55,810 nucleotides of DNA from a virus. Made by a program: the position numbers and the translations under genes. Positions 20,401 through 35,400 of the stretch are shown piece after piece. The notes under the pieces were generated by a model. That model had not been told where the DNA came from and made no database searches. It saw nothing but the letters and a program-made list of their open reading frames with translations. Every line of letters starts with the position of its first letter. Position 1 is the stretch's first letter. The stretch is from positions 1 to 55,810 of the IMG/VR virus record IMGVR_UViG_3300020395_000012, one strand, 5' to 3'.

Positions 20401-23400
20401 CGTACCACTTGTAACTATTACCAATACCAGCAGGATCAATAGTTGCAGTTGCACCAGAATCGTTACCTGTTAATACATCATAATCCTTCCATTCTGTACC
20501 AGTAACAGTACTGCATACGAAGAATTCTGTATCGATATTATATTCACGAACTATTGCAGTACCACCACCATCAGATGTAACTGTTTCACCAACTTTAAAG
20601 TTACCAGTTATATCACCAATAGCAATATTACGAGCAACTGAATTCTTAGTCATATCAGTTGTGATAATATCATGAACGGTATCATCTACAAGTTGATCAA
20701 TGAATGTATTATAAGTCCAAGCACCAGCACCAAACTGTGAATTAACTAGAGTTGTAATCTCCTCTTTATAGTAATTTCTGTTGTAAAGTAAGTTCTTAGC
20801 AGCACCCCGTCCCTCCATCTTAGCAGGAGCAAGAATATCAACTGCTAAATCAGTTAATTCTTCTAATCTACGAACTACATCTTCAATTGCTACTGGAGAT
20901 AAAGAATCTGTATAAGGAGCTTCATCTGTATGTTGAGCAACATATTGTTGAGCAGTTGAAGTTCCATTAAGAGCAACTAAACGATTTCTAAGTGCATGCT
21001 CACCAATAATCTTAATTTGTTCAATACCATAAACTGTTGCTAATAGTTCAGTTTCAACATGATTTAAGTTTCCTGCGGAAGTTAAGTAGTATTCCATAGC
21101 AGCAACGGTACTATTATTACCACCTGTCTGAAGGTCAGAAATAATACCAAGAATGATTAACTTAATATCTCTTTGACACTTACCTTCACCTAAAGCACCC
21201 TCTGGATAAGTATGTGCATTATAGTTTACACTGTTAAGTACATAAGTGAACTCAGCAGTTATTAATCCTGTAATCTCCTCTGCAATATATTTTCTATTGA
21301 AGTAAAGTCTATCAGCAGCGATAGCATAATCATTATCTGTAGGAGCAATAATATCATTAACAGATGTAACTAAAGTATCGATAGCAGACTTAACGTTTGC
21401 ACATCCACCACCATCTTGAGTAATACCCCAATCACCAACAATAATATCATCAGTATTATCATAAGTTAAATCACCAGTAATTGCTTGCTTCATGTAATGA
21501 GCAAGACGATTATGTGCATAAACTGACTGGAATACTTGTAATCTGATGTGTAATAGAACATCATTAGTACCAAGATAGAACTTACCAACATTAGTACTAT
21601 TCAAGTTACCACCATCTTCAATATCTTTACAGAACTCTTCAAGGAGTAATGTTAAGTCAGTCTTACATTGTAAAGTACCATCTTGAGTACCACCTACGTT
21701 ACGAGGCATTTCAAGTACAAGATCTGGATATAATGTAAGCATATCGTGAGATGTCTTATCTACGATAGGTCCAGTATTTGCACGAATTAATGCAGCAGCA
21801 TCTCTAAATCTGTTGCGTGTAGTCTCATCAATTTGATTAGTAACAATGATATCATTAGTAGCATCATGATAAGAAATTGGGAATGGAACCTCATAGTATG
21901 CACTAACTTTACCACCAAGGAAATCATGCTTAGGAGTTAACTTAGTAACAGTTGCAAGATGATCTACAGCAGGTGATAGATTTGCTTGAGTGACAGTATC
22001 AACCAAGATATCCATCAAGTTATCAATAGTTGTGTATACATCAGTACAATCTGCCCAACTGTAATCTAATACTGAAACAGCATTATTTGCAATAGAAACT
22101 AACTGATGAGTATTCTTAACTTTCTTAACAGCACCATACTTAGCAGAAACAAATGTATGTGCAGACTGTGGTAAGAAGGCTACAGCGTTAGTTGTAGCAC
22201 TTACGAATGTATGAGTGTAATCTCCACCAGAACTAATTACTGCTCTCTTGATTCCATTAGCAGTTGCAGACTGGAATGCATGAGACATAACGTTAGTTGA
22301 TGGTACTGCATCAAGAACCTGAACGTCAAATGTATTTGTAGTAACTCCAGAAATAGTAACCCACTTACCACTAACAGGATCACTCTTTCTTGGATAAGTC
22401 TTAGTTACAGTATTACCATCAAGAGCACAAGTAAATGATAGTGAATTATCAGCGATCTTGACTTTCTCACCGTTAACGAATCCATGATTAGCAACTGTGA
22501 TTGTCATAACACCTGTAGTTGGGTTATATGCAGCATTAGTTGCTGTAAAGTCGCTATTAGCACTAACGAATGTGTGAGCAGTTGTGTTAGAAGATGTACC
22601 AACATTAACTGTAATTGTGTTACCTGTTACAGCAGTAATGTTAACAGCATCGTTGTATGCTGGATCATCAGCAGATGCACCACCCTGACCGTTTGCACGA
22701 GGATAAGTATGGTTAGAACCATGACTATCTTGAGCACAAGTAAAGGTTAATGAATTATTAGCAATTCTTATTGATGTACCAACTGTAAGATTATGGTCAC
22801 CAATTGTTAGAACTAATAAACCAGAAGCAGGAGTAAAGCTTGCAGCAGATACTTCATGACCGATAATAGGTGAAGAACCAACATTAACTGTAATTACACC
22901 AGTCTTTCTTCTAAGTCCCTTTGTAGCAAATGACTTGAATGTATGAGTTGTTGTATCAGAAGAAATACCAAAGTTAACATCAAATGTATTAGTTGCAACG
23001 TTGGATATTTGCATCCACTTATTCTGATAAGGATCAGTTGCTCTTGGATATGAATGATCTGTTTGATTTCCATCTAAAGAACATGTCATAGTTAAAGCAT
23101 TATCAACAATCATTACCCAATCACCGTTAGACCATCCATGATTAGCAAGAGTGATTGTTGCAGCACCTGTTGCTGGAGTGTATGAAACGTTAGTTGGTGT
23201 ATGATGTGTATGTCCTACATGCTTAACAGGAATAGACTTAAGATTACCATAAGGATCTGTTGAACGAGGATAAGTCTTATTAGAAGATCCTCCATCCATT
23301 GTGCAATTAAATGTTAATCCATTATTTGCAACTGTAATACTTGATCCAACACTGATACCATGACCACTACCAATAGTTAGAGTCATATCACCAGTATAAG

Positions 23401-26400
23401 CATCATAAGTTGCTGCAGAAGGTGTAAATGTCTGGTTAGTACCAGCAGGATTTACATTAACTGTAATTGTTCCAGTTTGTCTCTTAACACCACCAGAAGT
23501 AGCAGATACAAATGTATGAGCAGTTATGTTAGAAGAAATACCAACATTAACTTCAAATGTATCAGCAGTGATAGCAAAGATATCCAACCATCTATTATAA
23601 GTTGGATCAGTTACTCTTGGATAAGCATGGTTAGAACCATTACTGTCTTGAGCACAAGTAAAGGTTATTGCATCAGCATCAAACTTAACTCTATCACCAG
23701 CAACTAATCCATGTGAAGCAGATGTAATTCTTAAAATACCAGTTGTAGGTTCATAGTTAGCAGTTGAAGGAGTAAGACTTGAAGTACCAACAGAAGCAAC
23801 AGGTATCGCTTTTGCAGAGAACTCATCTTTATTAGTACGAGGATAAGTCTTATTAGCTTGATTGTTATCCATTGCACAAGTGAATGTCAATGAATTATCA
23901 TCAATAGTAATACTATCATCGTCTGTTATATCATGTGATCCAATAGTTAATACTAAGTTACCAGTAGCAGGATCATATGTTGCAGCAGTTGGAGTATATG
24001 GTTGATCAATAGTATCACCAAGAGACTTACCAATATCAACAGTAAATGTATTTGTTGTTGCCTTTCTTACTCTTAGAGCAGAAGTATAAGCAGGATCTGT
24101 GACACGAGGATATGCATGATCTGTTCTCTTACCATCGATATGACATCTGAAGGTTAATGAACCAGCATCAAGTTTAATTGCATCACCCATCTTATGAATA
24201 CCATTTGCCTTAGCAGATACAAATGTATGGGTATAGTCACCACCAGTACTTACTACAGATCTGGTAATACATCCAGTAGTAGCAGATACAAATGCGTGTG
24301 TTGTAGTATTAGTTGGGGATGTTCCTTGTAGAACATTGATAGTAAATGTATTTGTTGTTACAGCAGTAATTGGAACAAATCTGTTACTAATTGGGTCTGT
24401 AGATCTTGGATAAGCATGGTTTGTTGCATTACTATCCTCAGCACAAGTGAATGTTACTCCACCATCAGCAATCTTAATATGCTCTCCAACCTTGAATCCA
24501 TGATTATTAACAGTCAATACCATGTTACCAGTGGATGCTGTATATGAAACAGTTGATGGAGTATAAGTGTTATTTGCGTCTATAAATGTATGATCGTAGT
24601 TACCACCAACAATTAGACCACCAGTCTTAGCAGATACAAATGCGTGTGTTGTAGTATTAGAAGAAGTATTAACATTCAGGGTAATAGTTCCATCCTGAAC
24701 CTTGATACCATTAGATGTAGCACTTACATAAGTGTGTGCAAAATCACCAAATCCAGTAATACCAACATTAACATCAAATGTGTTAGTTGTGGAAGCAACA
24801 ATAGGAGTCCATTGGTTAGCAACTGGGTCGGTAGCACGAGGATAAGTATGGTTTGTTGCATTACTATCTCTTGTGCAAGTAAAGGTTAATGAATCAGCAT
24901 CAAACTTAACTTGACTATTTGCCTTCATAACACCATTAGTTGTGGCAGATATGAACGCATGAGTTGATTGATCATTTGCAACACCAATATTAACATCGAA
25001 TGTATTGGTTGTTACATTTTGAACAGTCAACCACTTGAGGTATGAAGGATCAGTAGCACGAGGATATGAATGTTGTGATTCATGATTATCCTTATTGCAA
25101 CTGAATGTTAAAGCACCTTCTTTAATTAAAATTCTATCTCCATTAGTATATCCATGACTTGATTTTGTCAAAGTCAGAACACCTGTTGCTGGTACATATA
25201 CAGCACCAGTTGGTGTAATCTCTGAAGCAGCAGTCAAACCATGACCATTGCTAGTGATTTGTAGAACACCTGTAGTAGGAGCATAAGTTGCACCTGTAGC
25301 AGTCTTATTGGAAGTACCAACAGCAGAGATCTCGATAGGAGCGTCATATGCTCTATCTCTCTTTTGCTTGATGCAGTTTGTAACAGCAGATACAAATGCA
25401 TGAGTAGAAGTATTAGTAGAAGGTATAGTCTGTAATACTTGTACTGTAAATGTGTTTGTAGTTACAGCAGAAACTTTCAACCACTTACCGCTAACTGGAT
25501 CAGTTGATCTTGGGTAAGTATGGTTAGTTTGGTTATTATCTAACTGACATGTAAATGTAAGTGAATTATCATCTATCTTAATCCAATCACCAACTCTAAC
25601 ACCGTGAGAGTTAACTGTGAATACTAAGAGACCTGTTGTACCACTATATGTCGCAGTAGATGGTGTGAACTCATCTATAAATGGTCTTGGATAAGAGTGG
25701 TTAGATGCATTGCTATCTTCAGCACATGTGAATGTTAATGCTCTATCAACTAATCTAACTGTTTGACCAACGTTTAAATTATGTGTTCCAACTGTCAATA
25801 CTAAGTTACCATTTGCAGGAGTATATGCTGCATTGGTCATATCATGCTTCACAGTAGGTGACTTACCTACATCAATACTAATAGATCCATCTTGCTTAAC
25901 GATACCATTAGGATATGCAGACTTAAATGTATGAGCAGACTTATCTGGAGATACACCAACATTAACAGTAAATGTCTTATCTGTTAGAGAATTAATTCTC
26001 AACCATCTTCTATAGAATGGATCTGTAGATCTTGGATAAGCATGATCAGTAGCGTTATTATCTTTCTCACATGTAAATGTTAGAGACTTCTCAGCAATTC
26101 TGATCTTATCACCAACAGAATAACCGTGCTTATCAGATAGAACACTGTTATTTCTTGCACTTACGAATGTATGAGTATAGTCACCACCAGTTGTCACAAC
26201 TGCTCTTGTTACACAGTTAGCAGCAGCAGAAACGAAACTATGAGTTGTAGTATTTGTTGAAGGTACTACATCAAGAACTTGGATAGTGAATGTATTTGTA
26301 GTTACTGATTGAATATCAATAAACTTACCGCTAATTGGGTCAGTAGTTCTTGGATAGGTATGATTAGTAGCATTGTTATCCTTACCACATGTAAATGTTA

Positions 26401-29400
26401 ATGAGTTGTCAGCAATCTTAATCTTCTGTCCAGCTAACATTCCATGACCTGCAACAGTAAATGCTAATAAACCGTTAGTTGGGTTGTAAGTAACAGAAGT
26501 TGGAGTTAATGTTCCTGCTTTTGGTACAAATGTATGAGTACCAGCAGTTGCATCATTAGCAGTTCCAACATTGACTGTAATTGATGTTGAGGTTACAGCA
26601 GTAATTGTTGTTGCAGCATCATATACAGGGTCAGTAGTACGAGGATATTTGTGCTCAGTAGCATTACTATCCTTAGTACATGTGAATGTTAAGGATGCAG
26701 GTTCAAATCTAACAGATGTACCAACAGTCAAACTATGACTACCGATAGTCATAACCATATCACCTGTAGTAGGAGTATAGGTGACTGCTGATGGGTTAAA
26801 GGATACTAAAGGTGATGCACCAACATTAACATCAAATGTATTAGTTGTTACATTTGCAATGTTTATAAAGTCACCACTTAGAGGATCAGATGATCTTGGA
26901 TAAGGGTGAAGAGTAGCATTATCATCCATATCACAAGTAAATGTGATTGCACCATCTTCAATCTTAACCTTATCACCAAGAACCATTCCATGATTAGGAA
27001 CAGTTAATGTCATTATACCTGTTCTTGCAACATATGAAGCAAGTGTAGGAGTAAGGTTAGTACCAGAAGTAATTGTTAAATCGCCTGTTGTAGGAGTATA
27101 ACTTGCATTAGTTGCTGTACTATGAACTCCATCACTTACAATCTCAACTGAATCATTATAGATTGGATCTGTTGTTCTTGGATAAGTCTTATACTCAGTA
27201 GTACCACCCATAGAGCACAAATACTTCAGAGAGTTATTTGCAATCTTAACATTGGTTCCTACTTCTAAACTATGATCTCCAATACCTAACTTCAACCAAC
27301 CCGTCTCAGGATCATAAGTAGAGGATGTTGGAGTGAAACTCTTAATTGGTGATGGACCAACATTAACATTAAATGTATTAGTTGTTACACCAGAGACTTC
27401 TAAGTATCCAGAACTTGCTTCGTCGGATATTCTGGGATAGGTGTGTTCAGACCTATCTTGGTCCATACTACACGTAAAAGTGAGTGAGTCATCAACAAGT
27501 TTGATTCTATCGCCATTTGAAAGTCCATGACTATTGCTCGTAATAGTTAATACACCAGTATTCGCTACGTATGCTGCATTAGACGCTGTAAGAGACGAGG
27601 CACCATTAATACCATGAGAAGACTTGGTTAATGTTAATTCACCTGTTGCAGGGTCATATACTGCTGATGTAGGAGTAATGGAAGTAAGTGAATTTGTTGT
27701 GGAATCAGTGATAGTAGTATCAGTTGTCTGAGTTAAACCATGATCACCTTGAACTTCCCAAAGAGTGTTGGTTCCAATGTACTGAACCATTTCCTGAGTC
27801 TTCTTAAATGCCCAAAGACTTTCAGTAACTTCACTCTTAATTTCTTTTAATTGGATAGGATTAGCAGTTCTATCAACATAGAATGCAGATGCATCCCAGA
27901 TATGACTGTTACTACCGTTGCGAATATCATCTACAACACTCTTCAATACATCAACAATATCATCAGCACAGTTAATAGATCCACCCTTAACAGTGAAGTT
28001 AGGGAATCTCTTCTTCATTAACCATACAACTTCTTGAGCAATAAAGTCTAAGTTTGCAAGTACTAAATCGCCAGCGTTGATATATCTCTGAGTATTCTTA
28101 TTAAATCCATTGTTGGCAATACCAACATTAACAGTAAGAGTTGTCCCTGAAACCGCAGTGATAGCAAGGGTTGTGTCGTATGCAGGGTCAGTTACTCTTG
28201 GATATGTATGAGAGGTTTGATGATTATCCTTAGAACAAGTGAAGGATAACTTATTAGCACCAATCTTAAGAGTATCACTTGTTGTGAAACTATGAGAACC
28301 AATAGTTAATACCAAGTCTCCTGTATTAGGATCATATGTTGCATCAGTTACATCCTTCTGTACACTATTAGCAGTTATTGTAATAGCATTAACTGCAGTA
28401 CTACCATTATAGATGTGCTTACCAGCAACATCTCTTACAGTTGCAAGAATAGCATCATTATTGAAGAATTCTCCTTCAGTAAATCCTTCTACACCAGACC
28501 AATCATCAATATAATTAACACCATCATTACCATCACAGTGTAATAGTAGTTTTGTATTAGCATCACCTTGGAATATACCAGCAACAGGAGTAAATGCACC
28601 AGTATAACGGTTAGTTGTAGAAACTCTTACCTCATCAACATGACCAACAAATCCATTAGCACCATTCCAATCAGCACCAATTCTTATTGGTTTAGCAACA
28701 TAGGTTGTACTGTCAGTACCAGTTCCAGCTTCAACACCATTAATGTAGATCTTACCAGTTGTGCTGGACTTAACATATGCAATATGAGTCCATGTATTAG
28801 CAGAAATCGTTGTTGCACCTGAAGTTACAAGATCAGAATTATTAACATTTACACGAACTTGACCTGCCTCTAAGTATAATCTGAAGGCAACTTCATTAGC
28901 ACTACTTGCTCTTGTATCGAATATATCAGCAGTACCACTTACTGAAGCAGTAGCAGGACGGATATACATCTCAATAGTAAATGCACCAGATCCAAATGCT
29001 ATTTCATCAGTAGATGCATTAACAATATAATCAGCAGCAGCAAATTCTAAAGATGCTGTTCCAAACTTCTTCTGTGCGGTATCGATAGCAGCAGCATTTT
29101 CAAAGGTAAAGTCAAAGTAATCTTCACCATTTGCTTTACATCTACCAATCTTACCAAGATAAACAATATTACGTGCTTGATTAAATCCAATAACTTCAGC
29201 TTTAGTATCTCTGGTTCTAATTACTTGTCCAGTATTAAAGAATCCATCACCAATTCTATTAGTGAAACTTAATTTTCTAACTCTTCCATCTTCTCCAGCA
29301 ATAAAATCACCATTACTATTACCATATTCAATCTTATAATTACGGATATTCTCATTTTCTACAAGAGTTCCTACTGCATTATCATAAGGAATAGTATAGT

Positions 29401-32400
29401 TATTGATACGCTCATTAGAAGGGAATTTAGAATCAAATGCAGTAGCATTGTCTGTAAAGTCAACAATACTAATCTGAGACTTAGAAATATCGTCTAATAC
29501 AACGTTTGGATAAGTCTGAGAGGTAATTCTGTTGAATAGTAGACCAAAGAATGATGAACCTTCAGATATATTAACTTGACCAATAAATTCATTAGTTGTA
29601 GGATCTTGATATGCTGCAGTTGCAGTAACAGTAGCAACAACACCAGATGATGCACCAAGAATAACATCATTTAATTGAATATCAAATAAACCAGGAGTTG
29701 ATTGATAAGTACCAGCAGTCTTACTTAGGGTTAATGTATTAGTAACGCTAATGTCTGTACCGTAAATTGGAGTATTCTCTTGTACAGATTGAGCAGTAGT
29801 ACCAAGTTGTCCTCTGGTAACACCTATAGTTGTAGATGATGATCCATCAGTAATACTATCAACTCTGAATATTTCAGAACCAAACTGATAATTCTTAGTA
29901 GCAGTAAATGTTCCAGCTGGAACAGGACCAGGATCGCCAGTTAGAGGAACTACTTCAAATGATACAGTAGAAAGACCAATAGTATAACGAACCTTAGCTA
30001 CTGGTGTTTCAGCACCAGATTCAAGGTTAATTTGTTCAACCTTTGCAGTATCTCCAGTTAAGTTAGTGATCTGCTCACCAAATGTGAATAGACCAATATT
30101 TGATACAGCAGTATTTGTTGCTAAGTTAGCAGAGAATCCAGTAGCACTAACAGTACATAATTCACCAACAATAAAGGTTCCTTCAATAATATAACCATTA
30201 ATTGTAGTACCAACAACTGTTGTTACAGTTAACTTTGCACCAGATGATATACCAGTTAATACGTTACCTAATGATGGGTAAATACCACTCTGATTAGTAA
30301 ATGTAAGTGCAACAGTAGACTTCTGAGAAATTGTTATGTTTGCATACTTAACACTTGCTGGAGGTTGTGGTGGTTCGGAGAATACAATAGAGTCTTGCTG
30401 AATACTAAATGAAGTCTTAGGATTCTGTACAACACCATTCAATACAATCATTAACTGGTTTGCGTTTGCAACAACATTACCACCATCAACAGTTAGAGGG
30501 AATGAGATTCTCTCACCGTCAAATAAGTTAGAAATATCATCGACACGTTGTACAACAGAGGTCAAAATGTTCTCTGAAGATGTCAGTCTCTTCTGCCTGA
30601 ATAGAACTTCAGTATTATTGAAGTCAGAGTAAATTGGTTCAACAAGAGCAAAGTTTTGAATATTAGGAACGATTGATTCCTGAGCAAGTTCAACAGACTT
30701 AGTTAACTGGAAGAATGTCTCTTTGTTAGGAACAAATCCATACTCATTAAGGTTTAATTCACCAAATACTTTAAATGATGCAGGGTGAACGTTCTTAATA
30801 AGGATCTCTTTCCAATCGCTGATAGAAACAGCAGATTTAACAGCATAAGAGAAGTCCTGATAGTAGTAAGAGTCTTGAATCTTTTGAATAATTTCGGAAG
30901 GTTTACCAACATCATCGATAAACTGACCTGTTGTTTTGGTAATAGAACCAATTTCAAGAACACCTTTAGCGATCTTCAGATCACTGATAGTACCTGAAGA
31001 CTTAGAAATAACACCAGTAACTTTTTCATTTTCTGTAAATGAACCAGTGTAATCAACAATCTTAAGAATTCGAGGTCCAACCTGCCAACCAGAGTTAGTA
31101 GAAACATAACCTTGAGCAGTAGCATTTTCAAGTGAATCACCTTGATATATCAATTCTCCTTCTAAGAAAGTAGAAGTGATAACGTTAGCAGTAGCAGCAC
31201 CACCAAATGATTCAGTTAATACACTTTGACGACCTTCACCAGCGTTAACGAAGGAAAGAGCATCACCAAGAGCAGCGTTAGATGCAGTAATAGCAAGTTT
31301 TAACTGATCTGGTTCCAATGAGTTTGCTGTACCAGCAATAGCAAAGTAAGTAGTAGAAGCATTTAATCTACCAGTTGCACCAGCAGCAAGTGGGAAATCA
31401 GCACCATCTCCAGTATCAGTTACAGTAACTGTTACTTCAGAACCATTTACAATACCATGAGGATAAGCAAATTGAAGTAATCCTAAGTCAAGGTTTACAA
31501 CATAGTTGAATGAAGACTTAAGATTAATAGTTGGTGTAGATGAATAACCAGCACCAGGATCTTTAACAAAGATTTGATCTAATCGACCATTCTTGATAGT
31601 TGCTTCAGCAACAGCACCAGTACCACCACCACCTGTAATTACAACAGCAGGAGGTAAGGAATAACCAGAACCTGGGTCAGTAACTGTAATACTTGAAAGT
31701 ATACTTGTAGATGTTAACTGAGCGTTAATCGGGAAGGTAATCTCAGGACGTAAAGTATAGTCATGAGGATAATCATATCCAAAGTTATTATTCTTAAGTT
31801 TCTTGATTTTTCCGACATTTGTACCCTTAGTAAAGATAGATGCCCCTGTACCAGCAGAAGGAATAACAACTACTAATTCAGCACCAGATCCAGTTAAACC
31901 AGATCCAAGAATACCTGAAATTGAGTTAATATCAATAGTTGCAGTAGTATATCCTTTACCTGGATCAATAACATCAACTTTTTGAATTTGACCTGGTATA
32001 GTAGTACCTTCATCATCAGTGCCATCAGCAACAGTAATAGAAACTAATCCACCTTCTCCATCACCAGCAATAGGTACGTTATTGTATTCTCCAACAGCAT
32101 ATTCAGTACCTGGAGCATTAATTTGAACTCTTTCAATCTTTCTTGTTGATACAATACCTGTAACAACTGGTAATTTAGTATAGAATCCACCAGAGTTAAC
32201 AATACGGATATTATTAATAGAACCAACAGCTTTTAGTGAACTTGTACTATAACTTGTCCTACTTACATCTGCAGAACCTTCTGGCTCATTTTGTAGAGGG
32301 AATTTGAATATATCAGGTCCAGTAGTAATAGTCTGACCAGCAGTAGAACTAATTTGGAATGTACCCTTATATGGAGAATCTACAACATCTAAGTAACTAC

Positions 32401-35400
32401 CAGGAATTACAGGAGAATCATCCCCAGTTCTTGATGGGTCAAAGTAATATGAAATATTTGTAACAACGCTTTGATCAACTTTCAGTTTAACTGTAGGTGT
32501 AGGTTGTCCTTGACCAGTTACACCAGGAGTACCAATTCTTTCAATAGAGTTGAATGAATATTCCAACTTATAAAGGTTATCCTTAGCAAATGATAGGTTA
32601 CCCCCAACCAATGAAGAGTGACTTAGGTCAAACAGATACTGGTGACCATAATACATCTTCAACACAGGAGACTTAACAAATATACTAACATTACCAGGAG
32701 TGCTTGTCTCAGGATCAGTTATTGCTGCTTGAGGTAATTTGTAAGTAAATTCAAGTGAACTTACAACAGTATCAACAGGGAATGCACCATCATACTCATC
32801 ATATACAACACCACCAGAAGTACGTTCTGGGTTACCATCAATATAAAGCATTTCACCTGCATTGAGGTAATGCTTAGTAGCAGTAATTACATAAACTTCA
32901 TCACTATTAGCAACTGCAGTTACCTGAAGAATCTTAGTAAGGTTTGCAACTAAAGTAATCTTTAGAACACCAGTTAAATTAACTATTGTTGCTTGAGAAT
33001 AATCAGCATTATAAGAAATATCACCTGAATTGATTGTAACAACAGATCCAACAATATATGGTGAAGAACCAGAAACTTCATCAATTCTTATAGAGTAATC
33101 TGCATCAGCATATGGTTTGAATGTTGCAAATGTGTGTAGATTATTAGCTCCACCAACTTCTAAAGGATAACTTGAAAGAGGAATGATAAAGGTTCCAGGA
33201 GTTTGATTAACAACTTGTGCAAAAGTATATCCTATTATCTCATTAATATCATTAGGAATTGGTCCAACAATGTTATAAGTAGACTGCTCACTAAACTGAA
33301 CTGTGCTTAATTGACCAGTATTAAGATCATCTGACCAAAGATTATTATTAACAGCAACATATATCTTATTGTTATCATTATCAACTCTAATGATATAACC
33401 GCTATTTTTAAATGTAGATCCTGTATAAAGTTGTAATTTAGCACCAACTGTGAAATTAAATGCCTGATTAACAGTAAGAATCTGAATATTATCAATCTTA
33501 ACAGTATCAGTAACTTTAAAGTAATATCTGTCTTTAACTACAGCAGATACCTTAAGTTTCTGTGAACCTGGAGAAGGAACAGTAGCAGTTCTTGAACCCC
33601 AAATATCCTGAGTATAAGTTAGAGTCTCAGTATCTTGAGACATCGTAGTTGTTGTATCGTCAAAGTCAAGAGTCTGTAAACCTGCATCACCTAAACTATA
33701 TCCAGTAGCAGAAACAGTTATAGCAGAACCAGTAACAGGAGTTACAGCAGTTCTAACAAATCCTAATTTAGTATTAGTTCTTTCACTATAAGTTCCAATT
33801 CTTCCAGATTCAGCATTCTTATCAACCTTAATACCCCAACCAACATAATCAATATTATCATAACGATTCAAGTAAGAAGTAAACCATGCATCATCTACCC
33901 AATCAAATGTCTGACTATAACTTGCAGTTGGAGGTAATGTTACAACATCAGTAGGAACTGTAGGAGTTACAAATCTATTCCTTAATTTAATGTTATCAAT
34001 GTAGAATTGACCCTGCTTAGATTGAGCAAAATCAGTTGCTCCACTACCAAAACCAATTTGGTTACCAAAGTATATGTTTTTAGTACCAAGAGCAGTATTT
34101 GATAATGTACCAGTAATAACTGCAATACCATTAATATATGCCTTGAACTCATTACCATTCTTAGTTAATGCTACAAACTGCCAAGAGTTATCAGCATACA
34201 TGTTGGTCTGAGATGATGACTGACCAGAACCGCTTATAAGTTGTGTTGTGTTATTAGTAATTACTAATTGTAACTCTCCACTACCATTATCATAACCTAA
34301 CCATAGACCACCAGTAGCATCTCTTGCTCCACCAATACCACATAAGGTTTGAGCACCTTGAGATAAAGTCTGTGATTCACTACCATTCTTATAGATCATG
34401 AACTCTAAAGTCCAATCACCAGCAAGAGTCTCTTTTAATGTAGTACCTGGAACACTTAAGTAAGAATTAACCCAAGTAGAATTAGAACCTGCAGGATTAT
34501 AACCATAGATCTTAGCAAGGTTACCTGTATAGGTTATTGCATTAGTAGCACCAACAGATGTTAAAACATGATGACCTGTTATATCAACTTGCTCATTATT
34601 AGCAAAATCGTAGATAAATTCATTTCTATTCCACTGAGTTTGACCAAATACATGAACATCACCTGATTCATCAACATCAAGTGCATGTGCAGTTACACCC
34701 TCAATATTATTAATATTGAAATTATTAGTTGTATGATTCTTAATCTTACCATCATAACCAATCTTAACTGTATCTACAGTTGTTTGAGTATTTGTATTAT
34801 TCTTTCTTGTAAATGCAACGTTTAAATCACCAAATAAATCAATTTCAGATGAAGTTGTTACATGAACTTCTCTACCTGGAGCAAGATAACGATAATTCCA
34901 GATTAAAGTACCATCAGTAGAATTAACCTTACCAACCCAGAAACTATCTCTAGTTGTATCATCACTCTTCATTCTGCAAGAAGCAGTAAGATAAATTTCC
35001 TTAAATTCATCAATACAAAGTGTAGAATCTAAGAATGAGTAAGTTGCATTACTAAATTCCTTAATCCATTGAATTTCAATAACACTTGTACCAATAGTTG
35101 CTTTACCTACACACTGATTAATATCCTGAGCAGTGTCTGTTGCTGATACTTCCATCGTGAAGTATACATCAGTACCATCAATGATTAAATCAGTAATTTT
35201 CTCATTTCCAGTAGCAGAAGCTAACTTTCTCTTAACTGAGAAATTACCAGTAGTATCAATAGATGCAATAAATGCATCAAAAGGTGCAGCAGAGTTAGTA
35301 TTAGTATAACCACCAATAATATAACGAGTATCTGAATATTTCTGAATTGCAGTTACATTATCAGAACGAGTTGCACCAGATATACCAGCATATGCTTTTT

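Noticed and set aside
22090-28390. CRISPR-like periodicity
   Set aside because: The repeats are long, divergent and in frame within one protein; spacing follows codons and the conserved unit is peptide-level.
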